DNA of 64,000 nucleotides from Ophioderma brevispina. Its lineage: Eukaryota > Echinodermata > Ophiuroidea > Amphilepidida > Ophiodermatidae. Below the pieces are notes generated by a model, which was given only the letters and a program-made list of their open reading frames with translations, had not been told where the DNA came from and made no database searches. How positions within the stretch are numbered: position 1 is the stretch's first letter; each line of letters opens with the position of its first letter. A program made the translations under genes and the position numbers. The DNA is taken from NCBI GenBank assembly GCA_023653785.1, contig JAMKCH010084961.1, positions 1 through 64,000 of the forward strand, given 5' to 3'. Of this stretch, positions 35,783 to 48,500 are shown piece by piece.

Positions 35783-36990
35783 TTTAGGGAGTAGACACGG
35801 ATTTGACCATATTTAAAAAAAAATGATTGTGAACGAAGTTTCCAAAATATACAATTAACTTTCTTGTTAGGTCACCATTATTTACTAAGTACTACCGCTT
35901 CAGCACATAACGAAGGAGGAAGTGGAAATTTTATTCGTATTACAAACAATCGTAGGTGTCTCGAATGAAAGCTTTGAACTTCACTGCACCTTTCCCGCCT
36001 GATTGATTTTGTTCAAAAGATTTACCCTTTTGAAATTGATTATGTATAGGGGACAGTTAAAGGGATGTTTTGTTTGGTGAGCTTAACTGTACATTAGATC
36101 CTAGAGTTCTACCTGGAAATAATTTTTTAAGGCTGTCTGAGATCCGGCGGTGATTACCCCCTCGAAGAAAAAAAATAAGAGAAAACCAGGAAAGAAAGTA
36201 TGGCTATTCATGCTAAATATACCTTTTTCAAATTTTAATCCCTTGCGAAGGGGGAATTTATACCTGCTATATGGAAAGGGTTTACTTGAGCGATTGAATC
36301 CTCCAAATTAATCATGTTCGCTACTCGCCTGTCCTGCGCAATGGTGGTCATAACCTATTTTGTTATACAGAGACTTAAATAAACATAATTATGCTGATAA
36401 TTTTAATTAATTTTTGCATTTTAATTTTGTATATTTCAGTTCCACATAGACCACTGTATTAATTTTCCGGGTCCGGATATTTGATACAAAAATCGGTCTA
36501 CTTTCATAACGAAAAAATCATTGCCTCATTCGTTTGGAGGTATTTGTTGATTTTGAGTAAGCTGTGTACATTTAAAACACTGGCTTTGTTAGAAAAATTG
36601 TGGACGCCCTCCACACGAAACCTCGTAAGCCCCTTTAAAATGACATTTGGTCGGAATAAAGAGGCATTTTATTTTGGCGAGTTAAACTGGTTTGTATGTC
36701 TCAAGGCTGTTTTTGCGTTCAAATAAATTCATAGAGAGAAAGAGAGAGATTACCTTTAAAACTTGTCATACCTGGTTAATTGTCAACGAAATGTGCAAGT
36801 GTAGTAAATCTCCCCGAAAACTAACTCTCTGTTTTAAGGTAGACTCCGAGTCATGTATGACGTTTTCGGTATTCAACACGTCTGTAGCAAACTTGTTGTT
36901 TTAGAGATCCTCTGAAAGAAGCTATACATTTCCTGAGTTATCTTGCGAGTTTAAATATCAGTGCTATGTAACAACTTGTGATTACCATCC
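35783..36990. other. Region upstream of gene A, no feature proved
   Basis: This should contain the 5' UTR and promoter of gene A, but I see no TATA box or initiator that I would defend. The + open frame at 36481-36726 shows no family pattern. Confidence 0.35.
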
Positions 36991-36991
36991 T

Positions 36992-37309
36992 CTATTTAAT
37001 TTGCTTCAGTCTTCTTTCCAAACACAATGGTTCTAAAATAGGATCCAGCCAGAGATGGGTACAATGTCTGGCTGCTTCACTGAATTCTGCAAGGTCCTTG
37101 TCTGTACATTGCTGCTCCGATAGTGGGCAGACCAAGAGTTGTTTCACAGTGTCTGTGGTGCTGTTCCCCAACCACAGGTAGTGTCCTGATCTGCTTCCAG
37201 GTAGCCCCCCTTCTGCAAGAAACCTTAGATCGGCCGATTCTGTTTCTAAATCTGTTGAGACATCGCCATTCAGCCCATGAGGAGTCAGCTCAAGGTGGAA
37301 GGTACTCAT
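36992..37309 (-). mobile_element. Possible C-terminal remnant of a second non-LTR retrotransposon
   Basis: A 105-codon minus-strand frame, more GC-rich than its surroundings, contains TTDTVKQLLVCPLSEQQC, a DLAEFSEAARHCTHLW run and a final LDPILEP. The pattern QxLLxCPL, then C, D-L, A-x-x-C and W resembles the Cys/His tail found after the reverse transcriptase in some LINE clades. The upstream Cys pair expected of a zinc knuckle is missing. It could instead be a cellular exon fragment. Confidence 0.4.
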
Positions 37310-37839
37310 CAGGTTCAGATTTCAGATCTGATATATGATATATTTAAAGATATTTAAGAAATAAATAATTACATCTTTAATGAATAAAATGTACAGAGTT
37401 TTGTAATGGCATGAACTCAAATGCAGGAGAGGCCATAATAAGTCCGGAGGACTTTGAGCATGACCCCACCATACATAGAATAATATTTAAATTTAATTGT
37501 GGATAGGACTGGATAGGGCGGGACGAGACAGGACGGAGACAGGAAAAAGACAAACACATAGGGAAGGACAAGACGCGGAAACATGTCAGATTGTTTTAAC
37601 AAGATCAGAGGCGAGAGATGAAATCCATCTGTGAAGCCAGTCATGGATAGATAATTGAGATGACAAGGAAGAGGGGATTGCAGTTAAAGGAATAAATAAC
37701 ATGACGTTATGACAGATTGAACATCAAAACCATTACTTAAGACCTAATTTGAATTTCATAATCAGTCATTTTAAGGTTTAGTTTAAAGGCATAATGGTTT
37801 TCGAGTTATGCTGCTATACTTAATGCATTTCCAAATTTG

Positions 37840-40640
37840 GGACATGACTATTTAAACTGAATAGTTAGTAGGTTTAGGAGGGTTTGAAATGTATTTGTTC
37901 GCATTTCTGTGTGATCTGTGTATATCACGATGTTTGGAGAATAATTTGAAAAATATAGTTTGGGAGGGGTTGAGGTTGTAACGAAAATGAAAATACGCTG
38001 TCTGTAGTTTGTTTAAATCATAAATGTGAGTGGTTTAGATTGGGGAACATAGATTAGTGTGAGATGTGTATTCGGTGTTATTGATGATGCGTATGGCTCG
38101 CTTTTTGAGTTTGAATATATTGTCCATTATTCGAATTTTGGAGAAGTCCATGGACAAGTGATTGTTATCAAGTGTTAAGTCGTATTTGCCAAGCTATATT
38201 ACTATAAGATAATGTATTAACGTGTTGTATTATAGTGATGATAAGATGTGTTTTGGAAGGGTGTAGCGGAGTTTTCTAAGGAATCCCGATGTTTTTAGGA
38301 ACCATTTGCTTGTAGTTTTTGAGATGTGATATTTCCAGGAAAGAGTTTGATCAATATTACACCTAGAAATTTTGTATGTCAACAGGGTGAATGGGTGTGT
38401 TGCAATTATGATTTTTGTTGGTGGATGTTGTAGGTTTTTCTTAGTAAAGTGATATAGTTAGTTTGTGAATACATAAGCGAAAGTGTGTTGGCTTTAAACA
38501 GTTGGATACATAATTAACTCGTTGTTAAATATATTTGTGAGTGTCGAGGTTTTTGTGTGATAGAAAGTATGTTGGTGTCATCGGCTAATAATACAAAGGG
38601 AAAGTTCGGAAGAGGAAGGAAGATCATGACATAGAGGAAGAAAAGCAGGGGACCCAGTATTGAACTTTGAGGGACACCGCAGGAAACAGGGGACGGCTAG
38701 AAGAGTGTGAACCAAAACAAGGAACTTGAAGTCGTTGGAAAGATAACTGGAGAGAAGACCCAAAGGAAGGCCACGAATACCATAGTGGTTGAGTTAGGCG
38801 TAGTCTCTCGTGGTGATGGTGTCGAAGGCGTTGGAAAATCGGCAAGATTACCTATGGTATGATAGGTAAGAGCAAGAGAAGAAGACATCTTATTACAGAT
38901 CGCCCAGAAGAGCAGGTCCATCGCGTGTTTATTTCCGAAAGCCATATTGGTTATCGTGGAGAATGAGGAAACGGGTGGTAACGGAAAATAGTGTTGCTGC
39001 GCGTACAAGCCGGTTATAGATAAGGCGTTAAAGGGGATTTTGGAAAAAAATGGAGAAGCGATATAAGGCGGTAGTTGGAGAAGACATGGGGATCATCCAT
39101 TTTGAAGACAGGAATGGACCTTAGCAACCTTGAGAGCCGAAGGGAAGATACCAGTTGAAAAGGAAAGATTGAAGATGTAGTTCGGGGGTCTTGGAGATAA
39201 ACGGATGGGGAACGCTTTATGATCGAGGGGCTAACATCGTCAGAGCCTGCGCTTTTGCCACTTTTGAATTTCTTGACGATGTCAAGAATCTCCTTTCATC
39301 AATGCGATTGAAAAAGATAGAGCTTGGATGAGGATCATCAGGAAAGTCAGAAAATGAAGAACGACTGGATCTTAGAGGCAAGTTCAGGACCAATAATGGC
39401 GAAGAAAGAGTTGAACTTGTTGGAGATAAATCCTGTGTCGGATATCTTGGTAGGACCATCCAGAAATAGGAAGGAGCCTTGGGTCTGAGTTTTTGCCGAT
39501 GACATTGTTGTTGTTTGCCATGTGTTTTATGTTATATGTTAAATGTTAAATTGGTTGTAGTATTTTGTACGAGATGTTTTAATTAAGCTAGTCAATTTAT
39601 TTCTATATTTAACATAAGTGATTCTATTATTTTCTGTAATTACTAAAAGAACATTAAAAATCACACCTTTTTTAATATTTTTAATGATTAATATTCCCGC
39701 AGTAACCCAAGGTTTACTATCTTTACTTTTGTTAATTTTTTTTAATTTTTAGGAAAATGCTTGGTGTAAAGGTCAGATCTTTATTTACTGAATTGTCGTA
39801 TGATGTATCAGCAGAAGGGGTCATCTAAGACATTCTCCCATTGTATGGAATAATTCTGTTTAATGAAGTGATCGTAGTGTAGTTTATTTTTCTTTTAGTA
39901 TAAATTTATTTTAGAATTGTTGATTTGTTTGTATTATTTACGTCATTATTTATAATGTGCAAATTACGGGAAAGTGGTCAGTTATATCGTTGATAGAATA
40001 CCTGGTGTAATTTTATGATTTAGATATTGTGAATATATGTCAATGAGGGATGATGTCCGAGTTGTTGAACGCGAGTGGGTTTATCGATAAGGGATAAAAA
40101 GATGCTGAGTACATGGTATTAAGACAATTCATTTGAATAGAGTGGGTTGAAGTGTTCAGCAGATTTAATGTTGAAATCCCGCCCCCACAAATGAAGCTTG
40201 GGAGGTTTTGACGATTAATCCAGTTAATTGTGGTGGATAGATTGGTGGTGAATGGTTTAGGGCATTTGTCAGGGGGCCTGTAGATGACGACGAGAGGATA
40301 ATTTTAGGTTGGCTTTCTATCTCAACAAAGATCGATGTCATAGTCTCGTATAATTAGGTTAAATCATGGCGGAATTTGTAATTAAGATCATTGGAAATGT
40401 ATAAAGCCCCCCCCCCTCTTTTGACTTCTATGGGCAATGGGATAAACCATCACTGTTATTTAGAGAAGGTGGGATTTGTTATCTTCAACCAAGTTCACTA
40501 AAAGTAAAAGGGGAATTTATGATTTAGTGTCTTTAAGAAGTCTGTTATGATATCAATATTTTTATTTAGGAACTGCGGGAATTAAAATGAATTCTGCCCT
40601 AAGGTTAGAAACGAGTTAAGTGGTTAGGTCATTGAAAGTA
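37840..40640 (-). mobile_element. CR1/L2-like LINE, endonuclease plus reverse transcriptase, many frameshifts
   Basis: Read on the minus strand from the high coordinate: the endonuclease shows GGG-LYISNDLNYKFRHDL (about 40350-40410), YRPPDKCPKPF and a GDFNI-type box (about 40150-40290). The linker and reverse transcriptase follow: FFNRIDE and a KKFKSGKSAGSDD-like box (39240-39340), SNAFDTI (about 38820-38840), GLPLGLLSSYLSN (about 38740), a PQGSILGPLL-like box in broken frame (about 38640-38680), and the catalytic LLADDTNIL (about 38570-38595). The thumb region DQTLSWKYHIS follows near 38330-38350, and further C-terminal similarity runs to about 37840. These motifs lie in at least five different frame segments, so the copy is inactive. 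Confidence 0.85.
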
Positions 40641-40940
40641 TCGCTACAATAGTAATTACAATTATCGTTGTTATTATTGAAATCGTGGTAATCGTTTAGA
40701 TTAGAGGTTTTATCGTCAGTATCGTTAAAGTTAAGTGGATTAATTGTTAGTTTGAGTAATTCTTCAAAAGAAATTTATGATATTTTAAAATTGACTTAAT
40801 TCCAATAGATGTTACTTGGTTGATAGCAAGTCTTTCTTTCCCACAGGCGACTCTTTTTTTAAAACTCAGTAGAGACCCCTGTTTCAAGGGGTTAAACTTT
40901 TCTTAAAAAAAACTCTCTGGATTTGCTAAATTTAATTAAT

Positions 40941-41850
40941 GTGATTGTTCATGCGATCATGCAAAAAATCCTGAAAACAGGTAAAAAGCATTAACAACAG
41001 CAATAGTAACAAGAAAACCGTGAACCATTTACATATCTTCCAATTGTATCTTGCCTAACTATCACCATTTAAGTCAGCATAGCAGACTAAAAATCGACCA
41101 AAATACTCACATAACACTACTTACACCTTTGTTTTCATAAAATTAGCCATTAGCAAATTGAAATACAGCACTAACGTGCGTCCGCACACACACACAGCAG
41201 TGTTACCAAAATACAATATAAGATACAAAATACAAGGTTTGGCATAAACACCACTACCAGTGCATTATACAGAAGAAGGTACATGTAGCCTATGGCGTGG
41301 GGATAAAGAAACTGATCACTTTAGTAGATTCATGCAACTGTAAAAGGCCACATCAACAAGTACTACTCCAGAGATGGAAAGCCTGTACCGGGAAGTGATT
41401 GTTCATGCGATCATGCAAAAAATCCTGAAAACAGGTAAAAAGCATTAACAACAGCAATAGTAACAAGAAAACCGTGAACCATTTACATATCTTCCAATTG
41501 TATCTTGCCTAACTATCACCATTTAAGTCAGCATAGCAGACTAAAAATCGACCAAAATACTCACATAACACTACTTACACCTTTGTTTTCATAAAATTAG
41601 CCATTAGCAAATTGAAATACAGCACTAACGTGCGTCCGCACACACACACAGCAGTGTTACCAAAATACAATATAAGATACAAAATACAAGGTTTGGCATA
41701 AACACCACTACCAGTGCATTATACAGAAGAAGGTACATGTAGCCTATGGCGTGGGGATAAAGAAACTGATCACTTTAGTAGATTCATGCAACTGTAAAAG
41801 GCCACATCAACAAGTACTACTCCAGAGATGGAAAGCCTGTACCGGGAAGT
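40941..41850. repeat. Perfect 454-bp tandem duplication
   Basis: Copy 1 (40941-41396) and copy 2 (41395-41850) appear identical base for base over the parts compared, with a 2-bp overlap (GT) at the junction. The unit begins GTGATTGTTCATGCG and ends GTACCGGGAAGT and includes a (CA)6 run. It is a very recent duplication or an assembly artefact. Confidence 0.9.
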
Positions 41851-43059
41851 CCTAGAGAGCAGAACATTGTACGGTGGAATGGTGTCGGAGAAGCAGAATA
41901 GAAAGAACGCCACCTATAAATCACCAAATGGGCTTGTAGAGGAGAGAGCAGAGATAACTCGAAATAAAATGTTGTATCTTTATCTGCAGATACACTTGCA
42001 TTGCACCTCAACTCTATTCACAACCTCTTTCATCTCCATCCACCGCAACTCCGAGAAAACACCAGTCTAGATTTACGTCTCTTGAAAATGGAAGATATAA
42101 CTTAACACATTATCAGACGCTAAAGTACATCTACTTCTTTTCATATCGAGACATTCCAAGTGCCATTCAACCAATAATGAAATGTTTCCAGCCACAGATT
42201 CCAAACCGAATAGAGAAACATTAGAAAAGAAACTCGGCTGGCTACCACGTGCAAGCCAATGATTTGAGCCAACAATTATCGGGAGTTTCTCATAGATAAG
42301 GAACCACAGATTTATATCTGTGTAAGAACCAAACTAAATCATAATATTCTCTCCATAAATTCTGGATACTCGCCCAAACAACCAGCACCATTATCTACTC
42401 AGACTATGCTAAGATGGTAATGCTGTTGGAAAAGGCGTTTCTATTCTTAACTACTCCAATGTCAGGAAGAATGCAGTAAAGTGAAGGTGAGAATCGCTCG
42501 TGGAACGCCCTCACTACTTCCCATGATATAGGAAGTTGGGGCTTCCAAAACTCCTATCAGCATTCGGCTAATATCAAAATTGAAGCATTAAGATCCTGCA
42601 ACAAAAGACAGCTGGGGGAAATCTATGCAATTTGGCCTATCAGACACTCAAGAACTCACAGTGAACGATGTCCTTAATTCAAAAGCCAAGAAATGAATCC
42701 AAGAAGGGAGCGATTGAGCCACCAGTTATTTGAGAACCGGTTAGAAGTTCACTACTCTCTTGCGATTGGTTACCAAGCATAGAAAATAACGATATCCCAT
42801 TTGCTTCTAATTGAACTACATCAAGAGTGACATCCTACGACAGGTGGATTTAGCTCTAAAGATAAAGGGTGCTGATGGTAGTAGCTCATGTCACTTCTCT
42901 TAAAATCATGATAAATGAATTTATAATTATATGAAGTAAAAAAAGCAGGACATATATTATGGCGATCGAGGGAAGTTGTGTGAAAGTTGTATTGTACGTT
43001 TACTACTTTTAACTAAATGCAAATAATGTGTGGTTATATTATTGATTATATAGATAAGA
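41851..43059. other. Unassigned stretch
   Basis: The base composition is more gene-like than its neighbours, but every frame is interrupted. It may be the remains of a mobile element. No domain is recognised. Confidence 0.35.
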
Positions 43060-43243
43060 CCTTCAAGAGATTTCTTACCTTGTCTTTGTCTACAGATTAT
43101 TTAGTATTTGCCCCTATAGTAAGTTAGATATTTTAACAATTTTCGACCAAAGAATATTTCTCAGGCTTTAATCCTTTCACATGGGGACATTTTTGATAAA
43201 AACTAGGGCCACGCCTGTTGGGAAACTCTAGTTGCACCTTTAT
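43060..43243. mobile_element. Relic of the TTAA MITE family 4
   Basis: AAGAGATTTCTTACC...TTTGCCCCTATA...GACCAAAGAA...TTTAATCCTTT...GGGGA-ATTTTTGAT...AGTTGCACCTTTA follows the order of 18118-18465, with the right end AGTTGCACCT preserved and the left end truncated. Confidence 0.6.
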
Positions 43244-44239
43244 GGTTTGAATAAACTTATTTTTATGCACCTACTGTCTGTTTTCATGTTTGTTTTTATT
43301 TTAAGGACCCCCGGTTGAAGTACGTATGACAATGTACGCGATTTAAGGCTTTTGAAATAGCATTCATGGCAATATTTTTGTTTAAAAGTAATTTATTTTT
43401 GTGTTGAATGTATGACTGTTTTCCGCATACAACAATTTCACTTACCAAATTTCAACTTGCACTTGCTAAGTCTGAGTTTTGTACTTAAAAAGCTCTGTAT
43501 GAACTGAGATGAGGAGGCGTTTTTCATTTTATTATATTTTGTTGTTGTTGCAGTCATTTTTTTATTTATACCGTATTGAAATGAAGAAAGACCAGAAATA
43601 CCCCCGTATTGGTAAAAGTTCACTTTTGAGTTTTCCATTCACAACTTGTATCTCAAATCGGTAAATCAGTACAGTGTTTATTGAATTGTCAACGTATATC
43701 TTTTCCAGTGTGAAATAAAAATCCTACTTCCTCATTTGGCGCTCTGGTCACGTCAAAATGGTGACATGAAGCATTAAATTTCAATTATGAAATTATTTGT
43801 AATGTTTGAAAAGTGTGTCAATATAGGGATGTTTGCCGGTATTTTACACTCATTTACGCTCACCGGGAAAGATGGTTTTGATAATTATATTCCAGTACGT
43901 TCTGAGCATTACTCTTCTTCTTTCGCAATACCGAGCGATTCAAATCGGGTAAAGTGTAGCTCTTTTTCTACATAGGTCAATCGGCCATGTTGGTTTATGG
44001 ATATTGTTTAACTTGTCTTGTTATCTGTTGGTGGTTTAATATTGTGTTGTACTCTATCCATAAAAGTCAGTGCGAGTAAAGATTGTGTACACGATAATAG
44101 TTGCTGCTGTTTTTTTAAGAACTGTCTATTACCTACCTTATTTTTGGTCCTATACCGGCAATAGTGCACAATAAAGAAAAGTTAAAAAAAATATGTTCGT
44201 GAGATAATGTTAATGTATCACAAAAACTTTTATCTACAT
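43244..44239. other. Unassigned stretch
   Basis: No gene recognised. The frame at 43787-43975 starts with a hydrophobic stretch (MKLFVMFEKC...GMFAGILH) but lacks a donor in the phase that gene B needs. Confidence 0.3.
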
Positions 44240-44482
44240 ATTCTATTACCTCTGCTGCCCATTATGAAAATAGGCATTCTGATTGGTCAGATTGGTCAGT
44301 TTTACTGCCCATTTATTCTGCAAATACTCGGTTGCCAATGCATTTGTCTTATTAAATGAAGCATAATAATCCTCGGCCCAAAAAACGTTCAAATAATGGC
44401 TCGGCTGCGCCCTCGCCCTTATTAGTTTTTTTCTGACCTCGGACACTTATTTTGCCCATAAATGACAACTGCAACCCATTTT
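44240..44482. repeat. Composite MITE-like repeat, family 1 (copy 2)
   Basis: It starts ATTCTATTACCTCTGCTGCCC, contains CCTCGGCCC and GGCTCGGCTGCGCCCTCGCC, and ends TAAATGACAACTGCAACCC, as in the copies at 1817-2108 and 60654-60787. Confidence 0.65.
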
Positions 44483-44504
44483 CTTAATTCTAACCGTGTG
44501 TGTG

Positions 44505-44592
44505 GGTGAGATTGTTGTGTGCTGATGTGTATGTTTGCGGGTGGTTTTGCGTGTTTGTGTGAGTTGTGTACGTGTCTGTGTGTATGTATTAC
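44505..44592. repeat. GT-rich microsatellite
   Basis: Irregular TG/TGT run. The minus-strand frame rich in Q, T and H is an artefact of it. Confidence 0.85.
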
Positions 44593-45051
44593 ACTTTAGG
44601 TTTAACACCTTAGAAGTCACAATAAACTTGCCGACTGACAGTAAAATCATGTCCAAATCTTTTCCTTTTTAACATGAAATAGTCCATTATTACAGGGTTA
44701 TTCTCTCCATAAAATAAGACTGGACAACCATAATATAATTTGCAGCACAAGACGTCAAAATACAGAAAAAAATAATCATTGTTAAGTAATATTTCTAAAT
44801 TACATTGAACGATGGTTTCCCACTTCCCATATCCTCAACCATGCCAGTTAACCTACCTTAATTTATGGATTCTTAAAATTGTATAAAAGTGTGACTCGGA
44901 TGATAATCGTTTATGTTTTGAATTCAAAGCACTGTTGTAGGTTTGCCCAGGTTACTGTTCAGGTTTGCAAAACGTCAAATTCCATTTAGTCCGGTGTCAC
45001 AGCGAGCCAGTCCTAGCCTTTTAGAGTCCGTCGGAACTCTACGTTTTATGT

Positions 45052-45540
45052 TTCATAGTCCTAGGACATATGTTTTGAAATTAGATGTCCCATAACCTAC
45101 ATTTTGATTTTCAGTGTCCTAGGTATTAAATCGGCAATAACACGCAGTGTCCTATGGAACTACTAGGGAATAAAGGAGAGTCCTAGCCATTTTAATAGTG
45201 GGACTCTGAAGTTCATTACTTACACAATCCCAGTGTCCCTAGATTTGGAGGTTCCGGATCCTGTGTTACTAATGGTGGGAGTCCCCATACAGCTGAATTC
45301 ACAATCCTAGGACCATATGTTTTAAAATTAGAGGTCCTATTACAACAAGTTTTGATTTTTAGTGTCCTAAGGGACTATCGTACTACACCGTGCCCCTATG
45401 ACTACATGCACTAAAAGACGAGGTCCTAGGAACCTCTGGTCTTATGGGACGCTAAGTTTATTACATTACACAATCCCTGTGTCCCTAGATTGAGGGTCCG
45501 AGTATGGTGTGGTTTCTAATGGGTGGGTGTCGCCCGGCAG
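45052..45540. repeat. Two tandem copies of a ~246-bp TCCTAGGAC-bearing unit
   Basis: Copy 1 from 45052 and copy 2 from 45298 share TCCTAGGACATATGTTTTGA, ...TTTTGATTTTCAGTGTCC, ...CACAATCCC-GTGTCCCTAGA and ...TAATGG-TGGG. The short palindrome TCCTAGGA is repeated within each unit. Related wording (GGGACGCTA, GTCCTAGGAC) returns at 50650-51190. Confidence 0.75.
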
Positions 45541-48500
45541 GCTGGTTTCAAATGCAAGCACCCAGACAATTGAGTGTTTTGCTTAAAATGGCACACCATT
45601 AAATCCCTACACTGTAAAAATATGGAGTAAAAAAGGGTCGCTCTGTAAAATGAGTAAAATCTTAATCAAAATGAGTTCACACTTTTATAATTTCCATTTT
45701 ATTAGTTTGGTGAGGCTATCGTAACATTCATAATGACATTTGGCATCAAATTGCGACCTCATCAATCTGATGCACAAAGTTTTAAATGGCGACAATTTCG
45801 AATGGGTCAAAATAGGCTATTCTAGGAATATCCACCCCATGACAAGTCCAAATTTCCAATAACCTTTTAAAAAAATCGAATATTCAAGGTGATTTTGAAC
45901 AAGTCTTGTTTGGAATTTCGGGCATTTCATCATGTTACGTTAGGTGTTTGTGATCAACGAGCACCGTAAGGGCAAACCCGTTTTACTAAGTGATTAGTAT
46001 CTTGGGGAATCGGATTTTTTTTCCAGTGGCTAGTCAAGTCTGGGATTTCCATAGTCGTCTTGGGTTAGCTAATGGATCAATTAATCTATTCAGTGCATCT
46101 GTAAAATACACAGATGGAAATATGCATTGCTTTTCACGATTTTCCCTTGATGGAATTCTCCTGCACCTTTTTATTTATGATGGATATCCCATGCACTTTC
46201 TTGATTTGGCCATGGAAATTCCAATGCATTTTGGAGAAGCAGCGGGTGGGGAAATAAGGGGGTGCTGATATTTTTCTTCTGGAATAGCCCAATATGACTG
46301 TTCCTGTTCCAAATTGGTCGCAAATTTGGTTTCAAATTATCGGTCCTCGGTCATATGGCCATGGTTCAGTGTATCCCTTTTTATTCTCTTTCCTTCTAAT
46401 TGTTTCATTTTTCGACTTTCCCTTTATAAAAATAATATCGTTGGTTATATATCATAGCGACGGATCGTTGCACTTTTTATCACTAAAAACTTCACATCAA
46501 CCTTTAATAGCTTACCGAGTTTCAAAGCTTTGAAGTACTAAATGTGGCCATGTTTTGACGGATGTTGAAATAGACATTTTTGATGTATTGGACGGATGAT
46601 AACCCTCGAAACGCAAGTGCACGTATTCTGTTTAAATACAGATTTTAAAGACTACTAAATTATTTCTTATACAAACAAAACATAAACATCAACATGCAAA
46701 TCTGAGGTGACGTACTTCAAATGCGACGGATGTTTTTTGAAGTGGTGGCATTCCAGATTGACGGGGATGATGACAATACCAAAGTAAATCTAAATCAACA
46801 TCTGCCACTCTTCGGCGTAATAACAATGTCGTTGGACGAGGTATAGCCTAGGTAATCTCTGTGTCAGTTTTGTTTGTAAAGGTAAACACGAAAAACGTGG
46901 CCTGTTTGCACACAGGAGTGGAGCAGAAAAGGAGACATGCTGGGACATTTATATGGCTCCCAACAAAAGGCAAGTTACGTATTTCAAAATTTGTCCTGGA
47001 TGCACTCACCTGGGTAGTGGTTACTACTCATTATGTAATCATTCCACCTACTCTAAAAGAGTACGAAAGCGTTCAAATAAAACACGTTGTGGTTAAGGTC
47101 TCGAAAAAAATCCACTCTCTGACAACATGTAGTTGGTCGAATTGCCAACATTTCACATGCAGCCTCGTACAATAATGCGACGCATCCGATCATGAATGAA
47201 TGCATTGACTGGTTAACAGACGACGGCATTTGGAACAACTGGCAATGGAAGCAGGCCACATGGATTATTAGGGGATCTGCTACCGACCTCCAGAGTATTC
47301 AACTCGGGTAGCAAGTTGTAAAGCCCCCACCTGGATCGTATTCTTTATCTTCATAGCAATTACCAAATAAATCTTGCTTCAACTGCGGTAGTTACCTATT
47401 GTCCAACCAACATGGCAGAATAGCCTGACATAAGCTCACCCACAAAGCCATTGACTCATTCTAGCACCAGAACTTGCTACTGTAGTAGGAAAATTGCAAG
47501 GATAGGACTGAAAGGTGCCACGTTCTCTGCTCGCTCGCCGCGAAGAAGGAACGAGAAAATGTAAAATACCTGTTGATTTTTGCAGGTTAAAATACAGCTC
47601 TTCAAATGCAAGAAGATGCTTCCGCAAGAATGGAAAGCCTGGAGGTACACGTATCACCGGGACTACACATTAACCCAAAGGAATGAGATGAGCAGCATTC
47701 GGAACGTAGCGACATACAGCCTTTTTACATTTTTGGCTCACACGTTAGGTACATCCTCGGTAAAACAAAATGGTGCCAAAAACTCGACTGAGGTGCGTCT
47801 GCTCAGAATAAAAAGGACCTCCAAGAGCAGTCCATTATTGAGGTACCCAACCTCAAACCTCTCAAGATGCTCATGTATCTACGACGGACAAATATGAGAA
47901 AAAGTGCTTCCAATTAGGAAGACGACGAGAAACACTTCAGTCACAAGTACAGCTGAAGAGAACAGGGACCAATATTATAACACGCAGCTATCGTTCCCTT
48001 TTTGGTGAGGTTACCATCCCCTGGAGTTTGTTCCCTATTAAACCTGCAATGTGGTACCACTGGGTATCGTAATGGGCTTCTTTCTATTGACATCAAAACA
48101 AGAACACCTCCTGAATTACGAACTAATGAGTTCTAAAGTCAAGACATTATAACATACTTGATATTGGATGCCACGGATAATGGATATTTGACAACTGTGC
48201 TGGCTTACCAACAGTAAATAGCACTAAAAGTATCGTTAATATAAAACTAGTCCATTTGGCCGTCATGTAGAGCCAAGCTATCGCATAAACTGATATTCCC
48301 ACTTTGTTTTGTTTCTCACTGTTGGTCTATGGCATTGTGCTGCCTTGCGCGGACTTTATGACAACATCCCCCATCCATCACTTCAAATTCGTCTAAACAC
48401 TATACCCTATTCCGCAGTTTGGTACTTTTTTTTTTTTTCCACGAACAGGGGCAGACATACCAATTGAATAATACAATAAATCATTTGGCGCATCCATCCA

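Noticed and set aside
47580..47897. + strand frame of 105 codons
   Set aside because: No recognisable domain, and the surrounding region is interrupted in all frames. Only its internal MSSIRNV... segment is mentioned, as a weak signal-peptide candidate.
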